Assembly (NCBI RefSeq): GCF_016744175.1
Contig: NZ_JADGEV010000008.1
Coordinates: 25,932-89,931, forward strand
DNA length: 64,000 bases
Reading direction: 5' to 3'
From: Neptunomonas sp.
GTDB taxonomy: Bacteria > Pseudomonadota > Gammaproteobacteria > Pseudomonadales > Balneatricaceae
Part shown: positions 28,652 to 37,170 of the stretch, in pieces
Position numbering within the stretch: position 1 is the stretch's first letter
Layout of the letters: the number at the start of each line of letters is the position of its first letter
Program-made: the position numbers and the translations under genes
The notes under the pieces: generated by a model
Databases searched by the model: none
Told to the model about the DNA's origin: nothing
Seen by the model: only the letters and a program-made list of their open reading frames with translations

Positions 28652-28993
28652 TTATGCAACCTTGGGATTAGTACCAAATTTATTTTCTTCATGACCATCT
28701 TGGACTAAGAAAACAATCAAAATGATAGCTCCTAATAATGGAATAATTGCTATTAGCTGCCACCAGCCCGTTCTACCCGTATCATGCAAACGTCTTGCAG
28801 CAATACTTATCGTTGGAATAAACATGGCTAGCGCATACAGAGATGACAACAGCATAGTCCCAATCAGTGAATCAACCACAGCCAAAAGCACATAAAAAAT
28901 CATATAGAAAAGAATAAACATCCAATATTCTTTTCGTCGTGCTCGGCCAGTAAAGTCTGCGTATTTTTTAAGTGCTCCGGTAAAGTATTCCAT
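28652..28993 (-). CDS. DUF805 family membrane protein
   Basis: A 113-residue membrane protein. The N-terminal FTGRARRKEYWMFILFY and the segment ISIAARRLHDTGRTGWWQLI are diagnostic of DUF805 (YhaH-like). Three to four membrane segments. Role in the inner membrane unknown. Confidence 0.93.
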   Translation of the reverse strand: MEYFTGALKKYADFTGRARRKEYWMFILFYMIFYVLLAVVDSLIGTMLLSSLYALAMFIPTISIAARRLHDTGRTGWWQLIAIIPLLGAIILIVFLVQDGHEENKFGTNPKVA

Positions 28994-29321
28994 ATTTAAC
29001 TCCTTGTTTTTAATTAACTCAATCCAATGTGCATTTCACACTCAACACGATCAAAACAATCACTTTCGTCTAGGCTCACCCCACAAAAATGATAATTTAT
29101 CGCTGTAATGTATTTGATTAGGTAGATGATTTCTTATTAAGCGTTGAATTACTGATATTCACTACAAGCAGACCAGTTCCTAACATTTTTATTATATCTG
29201 TTTATATGTAATACCTTCTATACCCATACTGCTATTCTCTCGAATTACTTTCAAACCCAGTATAGATCTCGCACGAATTATTGAAGCAAGTATGCTTCAA
29301 TAATTTTCAGGTATTTACCGG
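28994..29321. other. Intergenic region with a perfect AT-rich hairpin
   Basis: No gene seen in this 328-bp gap. At 29276-29305 there is a perfect 13-bp inverted repeat, AATTATTGAAGCA and TGCTTCAATAATT, around an AGTA loop, 16 bp after the stop of the minus-strand gene at 29322. It could be a transcription terminator for that gene although it lacks a GC-rich stem. Confidence 0.6.
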
Positions 29322-30029
29322 TTACTGTTTAGAGGTGTTGGAAAAAGCTAGGATAATACCCAAAACGACTCCCAGTAATGCTGCAAACAGAACCCGGTAA
29401 TCTCCAGGTAATAGGAAGGTAACCGTATGAGCCGGTATCCAAAATAATGGGATGGTTTTCTTCAATACAAACGACCATTGCTTTTGCCAGTCCATCGTTG
29501 TCAAAATATACCCAATGTCTATCGGTCTAACTAAACTGCGGAGTTCTCCATCGTATAATTGAATATGCATATCGGTAACCTTGTGCATCGTCATCAGCCA
29601 CGTACCAAACACCAAATTAATACTGAGACTAATGGCAAATGAGACGTACAATTTTTCAATGCTAAAAGGTCCACCCAAAACTGAAGATGCATCGGGAAAA
29701 CCCAATAGGTACATAGCAGCAGGAACACCAACAGCAAAGATCGTAAAGCTAAGTTTTACGAAAATGCCAAATACACCCCAAACAATAGCTTTTGGTAACA
29801 CACCAAACTGTTTCAAGTTGTAGTTACCCGAAGCAATTCGTTGTCCGATAACCTCACCAAGAGTGGCCAGCACAGCAAACTTTAAAAAACTCGCTAGTAG
29901 AGGGTAATCATTGCTGGCCTGTTTAAGTAGAACAAGTGGACTAATAAAAAGCGATACAAGTGCTATAGGTAAAATCACCGCTAACAAAAGGATATAATCT
30001 TTACGTGTAAGCATGGCAATAGAACCCAT
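29322..30029 (-). CDS. Multi-pass membrane protein, unknown
   Basis: A 235-residue integral membrane protein with about six hydrophobic segments (near 12-32, 45-60, 78-105, 125-148, 188-205 and 212-229). The stretch LLPGDYRVLFAALLGVVLGIILAF near the end and FKLA-like KFAVLATLGEVIGQRI give a weak Mpv17/PMP22-like impression, which I cannot confirm. The start at 30029 could instead be ATG 30014. Alone on its strand. Confidence 0.7.
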   Translation of the reverse strand: MGSIAMLTRKDYILLLAVILPIALVSLFISPLVLLKQASNDYPLLASFLKFAVLATLGEVIGQRIASGNYNLKQFGVLPKAIVWGVFGIFVKLSFTIFAVGVPAAMYLLGFPDASSVLGGPFSIEKLYVSFAISLSINLVFGTWLMTMHKVTDMHIQLYDGELRSLVRPIDIGYILTTMDWQKQWSFVLKKTIPLFWIPAHTVTFLLPGDYRVLFAALLGVVLGIILAFSNTSKQ

Positions 30030-30257
30030 ATGAATTTTTAAAAGTAGACCATTTTTCAGATGTTCTATTTAAGCGCGAATACCTTAAGAAGAAACAGTAC
30101 TGATAAGGAAAAACACCATCAGCAGATCGGGGTTAATAGACACAGTCCGAAATTCACTCAGCAAATGCATTACATCTTAAAATGCCTACCTGTTACGCAA
30201 TTTAGAGTGTGAGCATTTCAACATTTGTAATGATTTTTCGGGTTTTTTAATACTACG

Positions 30258-30878
30258 TCAAACAAACTGAGACCAAATTTGATTATCGGCCATGAGCCAA
30301 ATAGACACACCTAACAAACAACACGCATAAAAATAATTTAACGATCTCTCATAGCGCTTGCTACTGGAAACCCGACCTAATAGCTCACCCGCTTTCACCC
30401 ACAGAAGATGGATTGAAATATTAAGAATGGCTAGCCAAACAACTAATACAATAATTCCCCACTCACCAAACGCCACCTGTGCCTGCTCTGAAAAAAGAGT
30501 AAACATCAAGAAAACCATTAACCAACCTTTACTATTCAATACTTGGATAATCAAACCATCTAAAAAGCCTAAACATTCTTGATTCTTACTGAGTGTATTA
30601 CTATTACTTTTAATGAACTTCACAGCTAAATACATAAGATAAATCGAACCAATAGCTTGTAGAATATTCATGATACTTGGATAAGAGTTAACAACCTGAC
30701 CAAGCCCATAGCCAATGATGACCGACTTGATGATGAATACTGTATCTATACCTGCTACTAATGGAATAGAACGTTTGAGGCCAACTTGCGCCCCTGAAGC
30801 AGCGAATACAATATTTGCTGGACCTGGGCTAAAAACTAAAGGAAACATAACACCTAACCACATGATAAATAAGCTCAT
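30258..30878 (-). CDS. LysE family exporter
   Basis: LysE/RhtB-type amino-acid or metabolite exporter of the inner membrane, 206 residues with about six membrane segments. PGPANIVFAASGAQVGLKRSIP is the typical N-terminal motif (PGP, with GxxxG later). It lies 79 bp downstream of an AraC-type regulator on the same strand, a common arrangement in which the regulator controls the exporter. Substrate unknown. Confidence 0.92.
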   Translation of the reverse strand: MSLFIMWLGVMFPLVFSPGPANIVFAASGAQVGLKRSIPLVAGIDTVFIIKSVIIGYGLGQVVNSYPSIMNILQAIGSIYLMYLAVKFIKSNSNTLSKNQECLGFLDGLIIQVLNSKGWLMVFLMFTLFSEQAQVAFGEWGIIVLVVWLAILNISIHLLWVKAGELLGRVSSSKRYERSLNYFYACCLLGVSIWLMADNQIWSQFV

Positions 30879-30957
30879 ACTGACAACCTCCTAAATTTGA
30901 GGTTTCAAGTTTAATTGAACGTATAGGGGCTATCTTGTACGAAATTGAAAGTTAAAC

Positions 30958-31776
30958 TCATGAACACATATAGTTTGAGGGAGTCACTCCAAAAGCACGC
31001 TTAAAGTTCCGGTTAAAGTGGCTTTGATCATAAAAGCCACAGGTAAGCGAGGTCTCAACACAACTTATGCCTTCAGACAAAAACTGCTTAGATTTTTTTG
31101 CTTTAACAATTAACAGAAATTGATGCGGCGTGATCCCAAACAACGCCTTAAAGCTATGAATCAACTGAAATTTAGTGCTGCCAGTTACAGTTTCCAGTTC
31201 TGCGAGTGATGGATTTCGTTGCCAATTATCTTGCAAGAAATCTCTCGCGATATACGCGCTTTTGATATCAATATTTTTTGCATAGCTAACTGATTTTATT
31301 GAGCCATACTGTTTAAAAAGTCGTTCTAACGTTAAAGTCAGCAAAGAATCTTTTGTGAGATCAAAACTTGACCTCTCTAGCGACAGATGTAATTGCAAAA
31401 GATCATTAAACAAGAACATGTCATCTATAACAGGCTTATCAATGACGGGGGCAATGGGTAGATCAATGTTTTCAAATTGCTTAGATAGCGTCGGCAAATC
31501 AAAATAGAACATTCGGTATCGCCAACCGGTTGACGCACCAGAAAAGCCTGTATGAACTTCAGAAGGGTTAATCGCAATAATATGATGCTTAGGAACCAGA
31601 AGGTTACTCCCTTTATAAAGTAACCCCTCTGCACCATCTTCGATAATGCCAATGGCTAATTCATCATGCCAATGTTTTGAAAACTCAAACTTGGTATAAC
31701 TCGCCGACAGCAGTTCAACTCCGGGTAAGGTCTGATTTCTCCAAATTTTGGATTTTTCCAAAGCCAACACTTCCAC
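30958..31776 (-). CDS. AraC family transcriptional regulator
   Basis: A 272-residue regulator: N-terminal cupin-like sensor (about 10-160, with FEFSKHWHDELAIGII and INPSEVHTG) and C-terminal double helix-turn-helix (about 170-270, ending CGFYDQSHFNRNFKRAFGVTPSNY). Likely regulates the LysE gene just downstream. Inducer unknown. Confidence 0.92.
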   Translation of the reverse strand: MEVLALEKSKIWRNQTLPGVELLSASYTKFEFSKHWHDELAIGIIEDGAEGLLYKGSNLLVPKHHIIAINPSEVHTGFSGASTGWRYRMFYFDLPTLSKQFENIDLPIAPVIDKPVIDDMFLFNDLLQLHLSLERSSFDLTKDSLLTLTLERLFKQYGSIKSVSYAKNIDIKSAYIARDFLQDNWQRNPSLAELETVTGSTKFQLIHSFKALFGITPHQFLLIVKAKKSKQFLSEGISCVETSLTCGFYDQSHFNRNFKRAFGVTPSNYMCS

Positions 31777-31961
31777 AAAAAAAACATTCTGAAAATAACG
31801 GTCTTATTAGCAACGCTAAACAGCAGCGCTTCCCTATCATTAGTAACACTCGCCGTACATTAACTCCACTTTAAATCGCTAATAAAAGACCTGCCGTACG
31901 CTCATGTCAGATAAGAAGCACAAGAAAACAGACGTTGGCTTATCATCTTTACCTATAGCCA

Positions 31962-32459
31962 TTACCCTGAAATATGAGAAGCAAGAAACTGTGAAAATAG
32001 CTTTTCAACAACATCAATAGAAGAGTTAAGCCGGTGATCTCCAGGAATCAAATGCAATGAGCAGTTCATGTTTTTTGCAAATTTAATGGAGCTTTCTGGT
32101 GGAATAACATCATCAGACCAACCGTGAACAATTTCTATGCAAGCTTTACTCGTATAGTTTTGCTTTTTGTCACCTGACACAAATAGAGCGGGTGCCAATA
32201 AAAACACCCCTATTGTATCAAGCCGTTCTGCTGCAACCAAAGAGACGTACCCTCCCATACTTGACCCAACAAGCAAGAAGTCATCTTCTTCATCATTCAA
32301 TAGGTTAATAAGACGTTCAACCCTAAGGTCTGGGTCTAGAATATCGGAATAATCGATGCTATCGACGCTGTAGCCATATTCTTTAGCAATGCTGGCGAGC
32401 CTTTTTATTTTACTCCCCCAAGGGCCACTCTCTTTCCCATGTGAAAAATATACTTTCAT
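31962..32459 (-). CDS. Alpha/beta-hydrolase fold protein (YqiA-like)
   Basis: A 165-residue alpha/beta-hydrolase. The nucleophile elbow is LVGSSMGGYVSL (GxSxG with Ser), the acidic residue lies in HGWSDDVIPPESS and the catalytic His in IPGDHRL. I start at ATG 32459 (MKVYFSHGKESGPWG); the upstream gene stops two bases earlier (32461), so the two are probably co-translated. Substrate unknown. Confidence 0.85.
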   Translation of the reverse strand: MKVYFSHGKESGPWGSKIKRLASIAKEYGYSVDSIDYSDILDPDLRVERLINLLNDEEDDFLLVGSSMGGYVSLVAAERLDTIGVFLLAPALFVSGDKKQNYTSKACIEIVHGWSDDVIPPESSIKFAKNMNCSLHLIPGDHRLNSSIDVVEKLFSQFLASHISG

Positions 32460-32460
32460 A

Positions 32461-32751
32461 TCACGCCGTCTTTTTAATTTGTACGCCTTCAATTGCCATC
32501 ACAGAATTAGCATCCGCACGCTCTATAATTTTAAGCAAAGCAGATTGAAGAACCTCATTTTCTCTAGCATCCGTTTCACTCGCAAAGCGTTGCTCTTGAA
32601 CGTCTTCGCTTTCGCTCTGGGCAAACTGCACAACCACCTCAGTTGCACAATCCGAACTATCACCAAAATACGTCAATGTGATTTGAGGGTAGCCCTTAAA
32701 GCCTTTTTTGACTTGCTTAGCAATACGTTTTTTAGCTTTATCTATATTCAT
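32461..32751 (-). CDS. Hypothetical protein, 96 aa
   Basis: Not recognised. The protein starts MNIDKAKKRIAKQVKKGF, a basic helix, followed by a beta-like segment (YPQITLTYFG), CATEVVVQFAQ and a long helical C-terminus. ATG 32751 follows AGGAT; the in-frame start 63 bases upstream adds implausible hydrophobic residues. Ends two bases before the hydrolase start. Confidence 0.65.
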   Translation of the reverse strand: MNIDKAKKRIAKQVKKGFKGYPQITLTYFGDSSDCATEVVVQFAQSESEDVQEQRFASETDARENEVLQSALLKIIERADANSVMAIEGVQIKKTA

Positions 32752-32853
32752 AAAAATCCTTATCACCACGAAGCCTGAGAAAAGTACAGTACCGTTGCTG
32801 GCGACGAAACACATTGAGAAGTAATCACTCAGTGAACAGGAACATAGCCAGCG

Positions 32854-33165
32854 TTATACATCGCCTTGAACAACGAATTCTGTCTTTTCTTCATTTTTTC
32901 GTATTTCTTTTTGTAAAAACATTTCAACGGGTACAAAAGCAAAAGGGATAATAGCGGCAAGAATTATCAGGAGCCAAACAACGACAGACCAACCTTGTTT
33001 ATGTGAAGCCAGAAATGAAAATACTAAATACAGAAGAAACAAAACACCGTGCCCCATCCCAATGGTATACACAAGTTCTCGACTAATAATTTCAAGTGAG
33101 ACACTCAGTATAAGCAGAAACGAGATTCCCTCTAACAGACTTGCTACTCTAAAAAGCTTTAACAT
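32854..33165 (-). CDS. DUF3817 integral membrane protein
   Basis: A 103-residue protein with three membrane segments. LKLFRVASLLEGISFLLILSV and the central GMGHGVLFLLYL match DUF3817 (YdzA-like) proteins. Function unknown. Charged C-terminal tail after FVPVEMFLQKEI. Confidence 0.92.
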   Translation of the reverse strand: MLKLFRVASLLEGISFLLILSVSLEIISRELVYTIGMGHGVLFLLYLVFSFLASHKQGWSVVVWLLIILAAIIPFAFVPVEMFLQKEIRKNEEKTEFVVQGDV

Positions 33166-33422
33166 CTATGACCTATTCAAATTTATCATGTGCATATTCT
33201 GCCCTAAACATAGGCAAAAAACTGTAGGCTAAAAAAAGAACTCTATTTTGAACTGTCGTTACTTTACCGTAAAATGGATTTTCTTCATATTGATCTAAAT
33301 TACGCGCTGTTCATTGAGAAATTATTTCGACTTAGTCCCTAGACTGCTACGTAGCAGCAGTCCAACATCAATAGTGCGAATGATGCCATAGAAAAAAGCT
33401 AGCGGCACATACAGAAAATCCG

Positions 33423-33836
33423 CTACAGCTCCTTAACCATAAAATATTTACAGCCTGTTTTAGGGTATCCCTCTTGAACCCATTGAGTTCTATAACCATG
33501 TTTTTCATAAAATGGCATGGCTTGAAAATCTAGCGTATCCAGAAGGCATTTTATACAACCACGCTTTTTACCTGAAGCTTCGATTTCGTTTAGAATTTCA
33601 CTGCCTATATTTTGACCGCGCAATTCATCTGAAACCCACAATGTACCTAATAATAACCAGTCCCCAAATGTTCGAGCTGTAGCACCAGCAATGATTTCAC
33701 CCTGAGTGTTTTTAATTTGTACTGCTAGAGGAATTCTTTCACTAACTTCCCAGTTAGCCCAGTTAAAATCAGCAATTTTTTTATCAAGATAATCTATGAC
33801 TTCTTGTTCTGGATTGTCTAGTACTTCAATTTTCAT
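33423..33836 (-). CDS. GNAT family N-acetyltransferase
   Basis: A 137-residue acetyltransferase. The acetyl-CoA binding motif is LWVSDELRGQNIGSEILNEIE (RGQNIG corresponding to Q/RxxGxG/A), with a later beta-alpha-beta CLLDTLDFQAMPFYEKHGY typical of the fold. Substrate unknown. It is separated by 257 bp from the DUF3817 gene; a CTGCTACGTAGCAG palindrome lies in that gap (33344-33357). Confidence 0.92.
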   Translation of the reverse strand: MKIEVLDNPEQEVIDYLDKKIADFNWANWEVSERIPLAVQIKNTQGEIIAGATARTFGDWLLLGTLWVSDELRGQNIGSEILNEIEASGKKRGCIKCLLDTLDFQAMPFYEKHGYRTQWVQEGYPKTGCKYFMVKEL

Positions 33837-33975
33837 TAATTCTCCAACTCATCGGGTACTGTTAACATTTGTATACCCGAAGGTCTGTGAATTACCCACC
33901 CTAGGTATTGATGCACCTAATTATTTATTTAGTCTCTGAGGCAATACAAGCTACTGAGTGAATAGACTACATAGA

Positions 33976-34014
33976 AAGCAAAAAAGCCCTCATTACTCAG
34001 TAATGAAGGCTCAG
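33976..34014 (-). terminator. Terminator of the TRAP/glutamylation operon
   Basis: On the minus strand GAGCCTTCATTAC-TGA-GTAATGAGGGCTTTTTTGC: long stem with one mismatch and a T run, 18 bp after the GMC gene stop. It marks the end of the seven-gene operon. Confidence 0.9.
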
Positions 34015-34031
34015 TTCCACCTGTCCAGTAG

Positions 34032-35663
34032 CTAACCAGACAGCTCTGCTAAGATCATCCCTGCGCCTTTCTCGGCAATCATCATTGACGGTGCGGAGGT
34101 GTTACCACTTATTAAGGTCGGCATCACGGATGCATCCATTACACGTAGATTGTGCATCCCTCTGACTTTTAGCGTGGTTGGGTCAACCACTGCCATTTCA
34201 TCGATACCCATTTTGCAGGTACCTACGGGGTGGTACACCGTCGTTGTGGTGTTGCGTAGGTACTCCAGTATTTGCTCGTCTGTTTGTACATCTTTACCGG
34301 GTGCCATCTCTTCACCACGTAGGTGATTAAAATCTGGTGATGCTAGAATCTCACGGGCTTTTTTTACCCCTTCTATTAGTATCTTTTGGTCGCGTTCATC
34401 TGCAAAGAAGTTATGATCAATCAGCACAGTGCGTGCTGTTCCATCATCGGCTAATTTTACGCTGCCAGCACTACGTGGACGTAGTACACAGGTAAATACT
34501 GAATATCCATGCCCAAGTTCAAACTTTTTGCCTCGATGGCTGCGAAATAAAGGGGTGAAATGAAATTGCACATCGGGATCTGCATCTGCAGATCCTGGTT
34601 CTGCAGTGTCGGCTAACTTTGTTTTTGCAAAACCACCTGCTTCTACATAATTCGTGGTCCACCAGCCTTTACGTGCCAACCAGTATTTAAAGGGTGCAGG
34701 AATAATATGCGGTAGTAATGTTCCAAGAGAAATACCGATTGTCTGCGATTTAGAAGACCGGACTGTAACCATGCTATCGACATGGTCTTGTAGGTTTTCA
34801 CCTACACCGGGTAAGTCTATTTTACATTCGATACCCAGCTGATCTAAAGCCATTTTATCACCTATACCCGATGCTAATAAGATACGTGGTGAGAGTATCG
34901 TTCCTGCACAAAGAATCACTTCTTTGTTACAACGCAATTCTAGCGGCGTAGCATTTTTTTCTACATTTAACCCCATTACAGTATCGCCACCCATTTGTAA
35001 CGATACCACCTCGGTATGTGTCATCACTGTAAGGTTTTGGCGTGATAAAACGGGCTTCACAAATGCAGTGTAACTGCTCTCACGTGAACCATTATTTTGT
35101 TTCACGTCATAGATGCCCAACCCCAGCTGCGTTTCGCTGTTAAAGTCAGTGTTTTCCGGTAAGCCAGCTGCCGCACCGGCTTTCACAAAAACCTTACATA
35201 CCGAGTTTGCATCCTGCGGCTTGGTTACACTTAGCTCGCCTTTAAAGCCATGGTACTGTTCACTCTGGCTGTTTCTGTTTGCTTCCATCTGCTTGAAAAT
35301 AGGTAGTACATCCGCATATGCCCAACCATCGCACCCCAACTTAGCCCAACCGTCGTAATCATTCTGGTTACCACGGATGTACACCATACTATTTATAGCA
35401 CTGGATCCACCTAGCGCTTTACCTCGGTTAACCATCATTGTGCGGTTGTAGAGATGTTTCTGAGGTACACCCTCAAAGGTGTAGTCGTATGTTTTATTGC
35501 CATACAAACCAAAGATACCCGCCGGGATCGACACTAGTGGGCTTTTTCCACTCCCCCCCGCTTCTACCAAACAAACAGTGACAGAAGGGTTAGCACTAAG
35601 CCGGTTTGCAACGACACAGCCGGCAGAGCCAGCGCCAACAATGATGTAATCATAAGATTTCAT
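34032..35663 (-). CDS. GMC family FAD-dependent oxidoreductase (choline-dehydrogenase-like)
   Basis: Flavoprotein of 543 residues that oxidises an alcohol to an aldehyde. FAD dinucleotide-binding motif DYIIVGAGSAGCVVANRLS at the N-terminus, GMC signature GKALGGSSAINSMVYIRG, active-site His in VYHPVGTCKMG and the Asn region SGNTSAPSMMI. Closest to choline dehydrogenase-like members, but no betaine genes are next to it; the operon suggests a gamma-glutamyl amino alcohol as substrate (inference). Last gene of the operon, 30 bp from the aldehyde dehydrogenase. Confidence 0.92.
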   Translation of the reverse strand: MKSYDYIIVGAGSAGCVVANRLSANPSVTVCLVEAGGSGKSPLVSIPAGIFGLYGNKTYDYTFEGVPQKHLYNRTMMVNRGKALGGSSAINSMVYIRGNQNDYDGWAKLGCDGWAYADVLPIFKQMEANRNSQSEQYHGFKGELSVTKPQDANSVCKVFVKAGAAAGLPENTDFNSETQLGLGIYDVKQNNGSRESSYTAFVKPVLSRQNLTVMTHTEVVSLQMGGDTVMGLNVEKNATPLELRCNKEVILCAGTILSPRILLASGIGDKMALDQLGIECKIDLPGVGENLQDHVDSMVTVRSSKSQTIGISLGTLLPHIIPAPFKYWLARKGWWTTNYVEAGGFAKTKLADTAEPGSADADPDVQFHFTPLFRSHRGKKFELGHGYSVFTCVLRPRSAGSVKLADDGTARTVLIDHNFFADERDQKILIEGVKKAREILASPDFNHLRGEEMAPGKDVQTDEQILEYLRNTTTTVYHPVGTCKMGIDEMAVVDPTTLKVRGMHNLRVMDASVMPTLISGNTSAPSMMIAEKGAGMILAELSG

Positions 35664-35692
35664 GGCTTATCTTCCTCACATCAGCGCAATTA

Positions 35693-37084
35693 TTAGTCGG
35701 TGGATGTTTTAAAGTGAAAACTTTTTGGGCGAGTTAATGCATCAAAGCCCATGGCTGACAATGAACAGCCACGCCCAGTATCTTTAACACCGGTCCACGC
35801 TAGTGCAGGGTCTAAATAATCACAGCGGTTCATAAACACAGTGCCTGTTTCTAACTGCGGCGCGATACGCTCTGCTGCGTTTAAGTCTTCTGTCCAGATA
35901 CCAGCAGTTAGGCCAAAGTCAGAGTCATTCATTAGCGCTATGGCTTCATCATCGTTGGATACTTTAATGACACCAACAACCGGGCCAAAGCTCTCATCCA
36001 TCATGATAGACATCTCATGTGTCACACCAGATAGCACCTGTGGTGCCATATACGCGGAGCCCGGTTGATCCAGCGTAAACTTACTGGTGTCCACGTGGGT
36101 TTTAGCGCCTGCTGATACGGCATCAATTACCTGTTTACGTACGAAGTCGGCGGCCGCAGGTTTTATCATAGGACCTAGAGTCGTTGTTGTTTCTAGTGGG
36201 TTGCCCAATACATATGCTTGACCTGCTAAGGCTAGGCCTGCGACAAGCTCATCATGAATACTCTCGTGAACATAGATACGCTCGATACTGCAGCATGATT
36301 GCCCACTGTTAAAGAAGGCACCATCTGCCAAGTTTTCGATGGTATAAGGGAGATTACAGTCGGCACGCACGTAGGCAGGATCTTTGCCTCCTAGCTCTAA
36401 CCCCAGCGGAATAAACTGGCCAGCAGCAGCTTGCTCCATTGCTTTACCGCCACCAACGGAGCCTGTGAAGCACACCATGTCAACATTACCTGAGCCAATT
36501 AATTCACTGGTGGTTGAGTGATCTAGCACGATATGTTGAAACACACCATCTGGTAAACCCGCCTGATCAAAGGCATCTTGTATCCGCTCAGCAACCAATA
36601 AGGTATTAGCAGCATGCTTTAGTACAACAGTATTACCGGCTAATAAAGCAGGAATAACAGAATTTAGCGCTGTCATAAAAGGGAAATTCCAGGGTGCAAT
36701 GGTCAGAATCACACCCAAAGGTTCATGGCTAATTTTACGCACAAACCCCTTTTTTTCTCCCGGGTCTAACGGTTGTAGAGAGGCTTCAGCAATAGATATC
36801 ATGTGACGGGCACGCTCTTCCAAACCACCCACTTCACCTGCTCCCTGACTGATTGGCCGTCCCATTTGCCAAGCAAGTTCTTCCGCAATTCGTTCTTTCA
36901 TGTCAACCATAGCGTCTACTGCCGCACTACAAAACTGACATCGCTGTGCAACTGTTAGCAGCGCCCAACTATGCTGTGCTGCTTTGCTGCCAGCAAACAG
37001 TGCAGCAACGTGTTCTGCATCGGCTATAGGGCGCTCTGCATACACACTGCCATCGACTGGCGAAATACATTGAATTTTACTCAT
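35693..37084 (-). CDS. NAD(P)-dependent aldehyde dehydrogenase
   Basis: ALDH-superfamily enzyme of 463 residues. Catalytic Cys in FFNSGQSCCSIERIYV, general-base Glu in LGLELGGKDPAYV, NAD-binding TIAPWNFPFMTALNS and GNTVVLKHA. Semialdehyde-dehydrogenase-like rather than betaine-aldehyde type. In this operon it would oxidise the aldehyde made by the GMC enzyme to a carboxylate (inference). Confidence 0.94.
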   Translation of the reverse strand: MSKIQCISPVDGSVYAERPIADAEHVAALFAGSKAAQHSWALLTVAQRCQFCSAAVDAMVDMKERIAEELAWQMGRPISQGAGEVGGLEERARHMISIAEASLQPLDPGEKKGFVRKISHEPLGVILTIAPWNFPFMTALNSVIPALLAGNTVVLKHAANTLLVAERIQDAFDQAGLPDGVFQHIVLDHSTTSELIGSGNVDMVCFTGSVGGGKAMEQAAAGQFIPLGLELGGKDPAYVRADCNLPYTIENLADGAFFNSGQSCCSIERIYVHESIHDELVAGLALAGQAYVLGNPLETTTTLGPMIKPAAADFVRKQVIDAVSAGAKTHVDTSKFTLDQPGSAYMAPQVLSGVTHEMSIMMDESFGPVVGVIKVSNDDEAIALMNDSDFGLTAGIWTEDLNAAERIAPQLETGTVFMNRCDYLDPALAWTGVKDTGRGCSLSAMGFDALTRPKSFHFKTSTD

Positions 37085-37170
37085 GGCTTTGTCTCATGTT
37101 TTTGTGCTCTGTATTCAGCACTTTTATTCGGGCATTGCTGCTTCTAAGCATGTTGTTATTGCAAGCATTA

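Noticed and set aside
33344..33357. CTGCTACGTAGCAG palindrome in the gap before the GNAT gene stop
   Set aside because: Perfect but short and isolated, with no promoter or second copy nearby; insufficient to call an operator or recombination site.
34032..37084. Choline-to-betaine genes (betA/betB)
   Set aside because: No BetI or choline transporter, and the enzymes sit in an operon with a glutamyl ligase and FGase-like hydrolase, which fits a different pathway.
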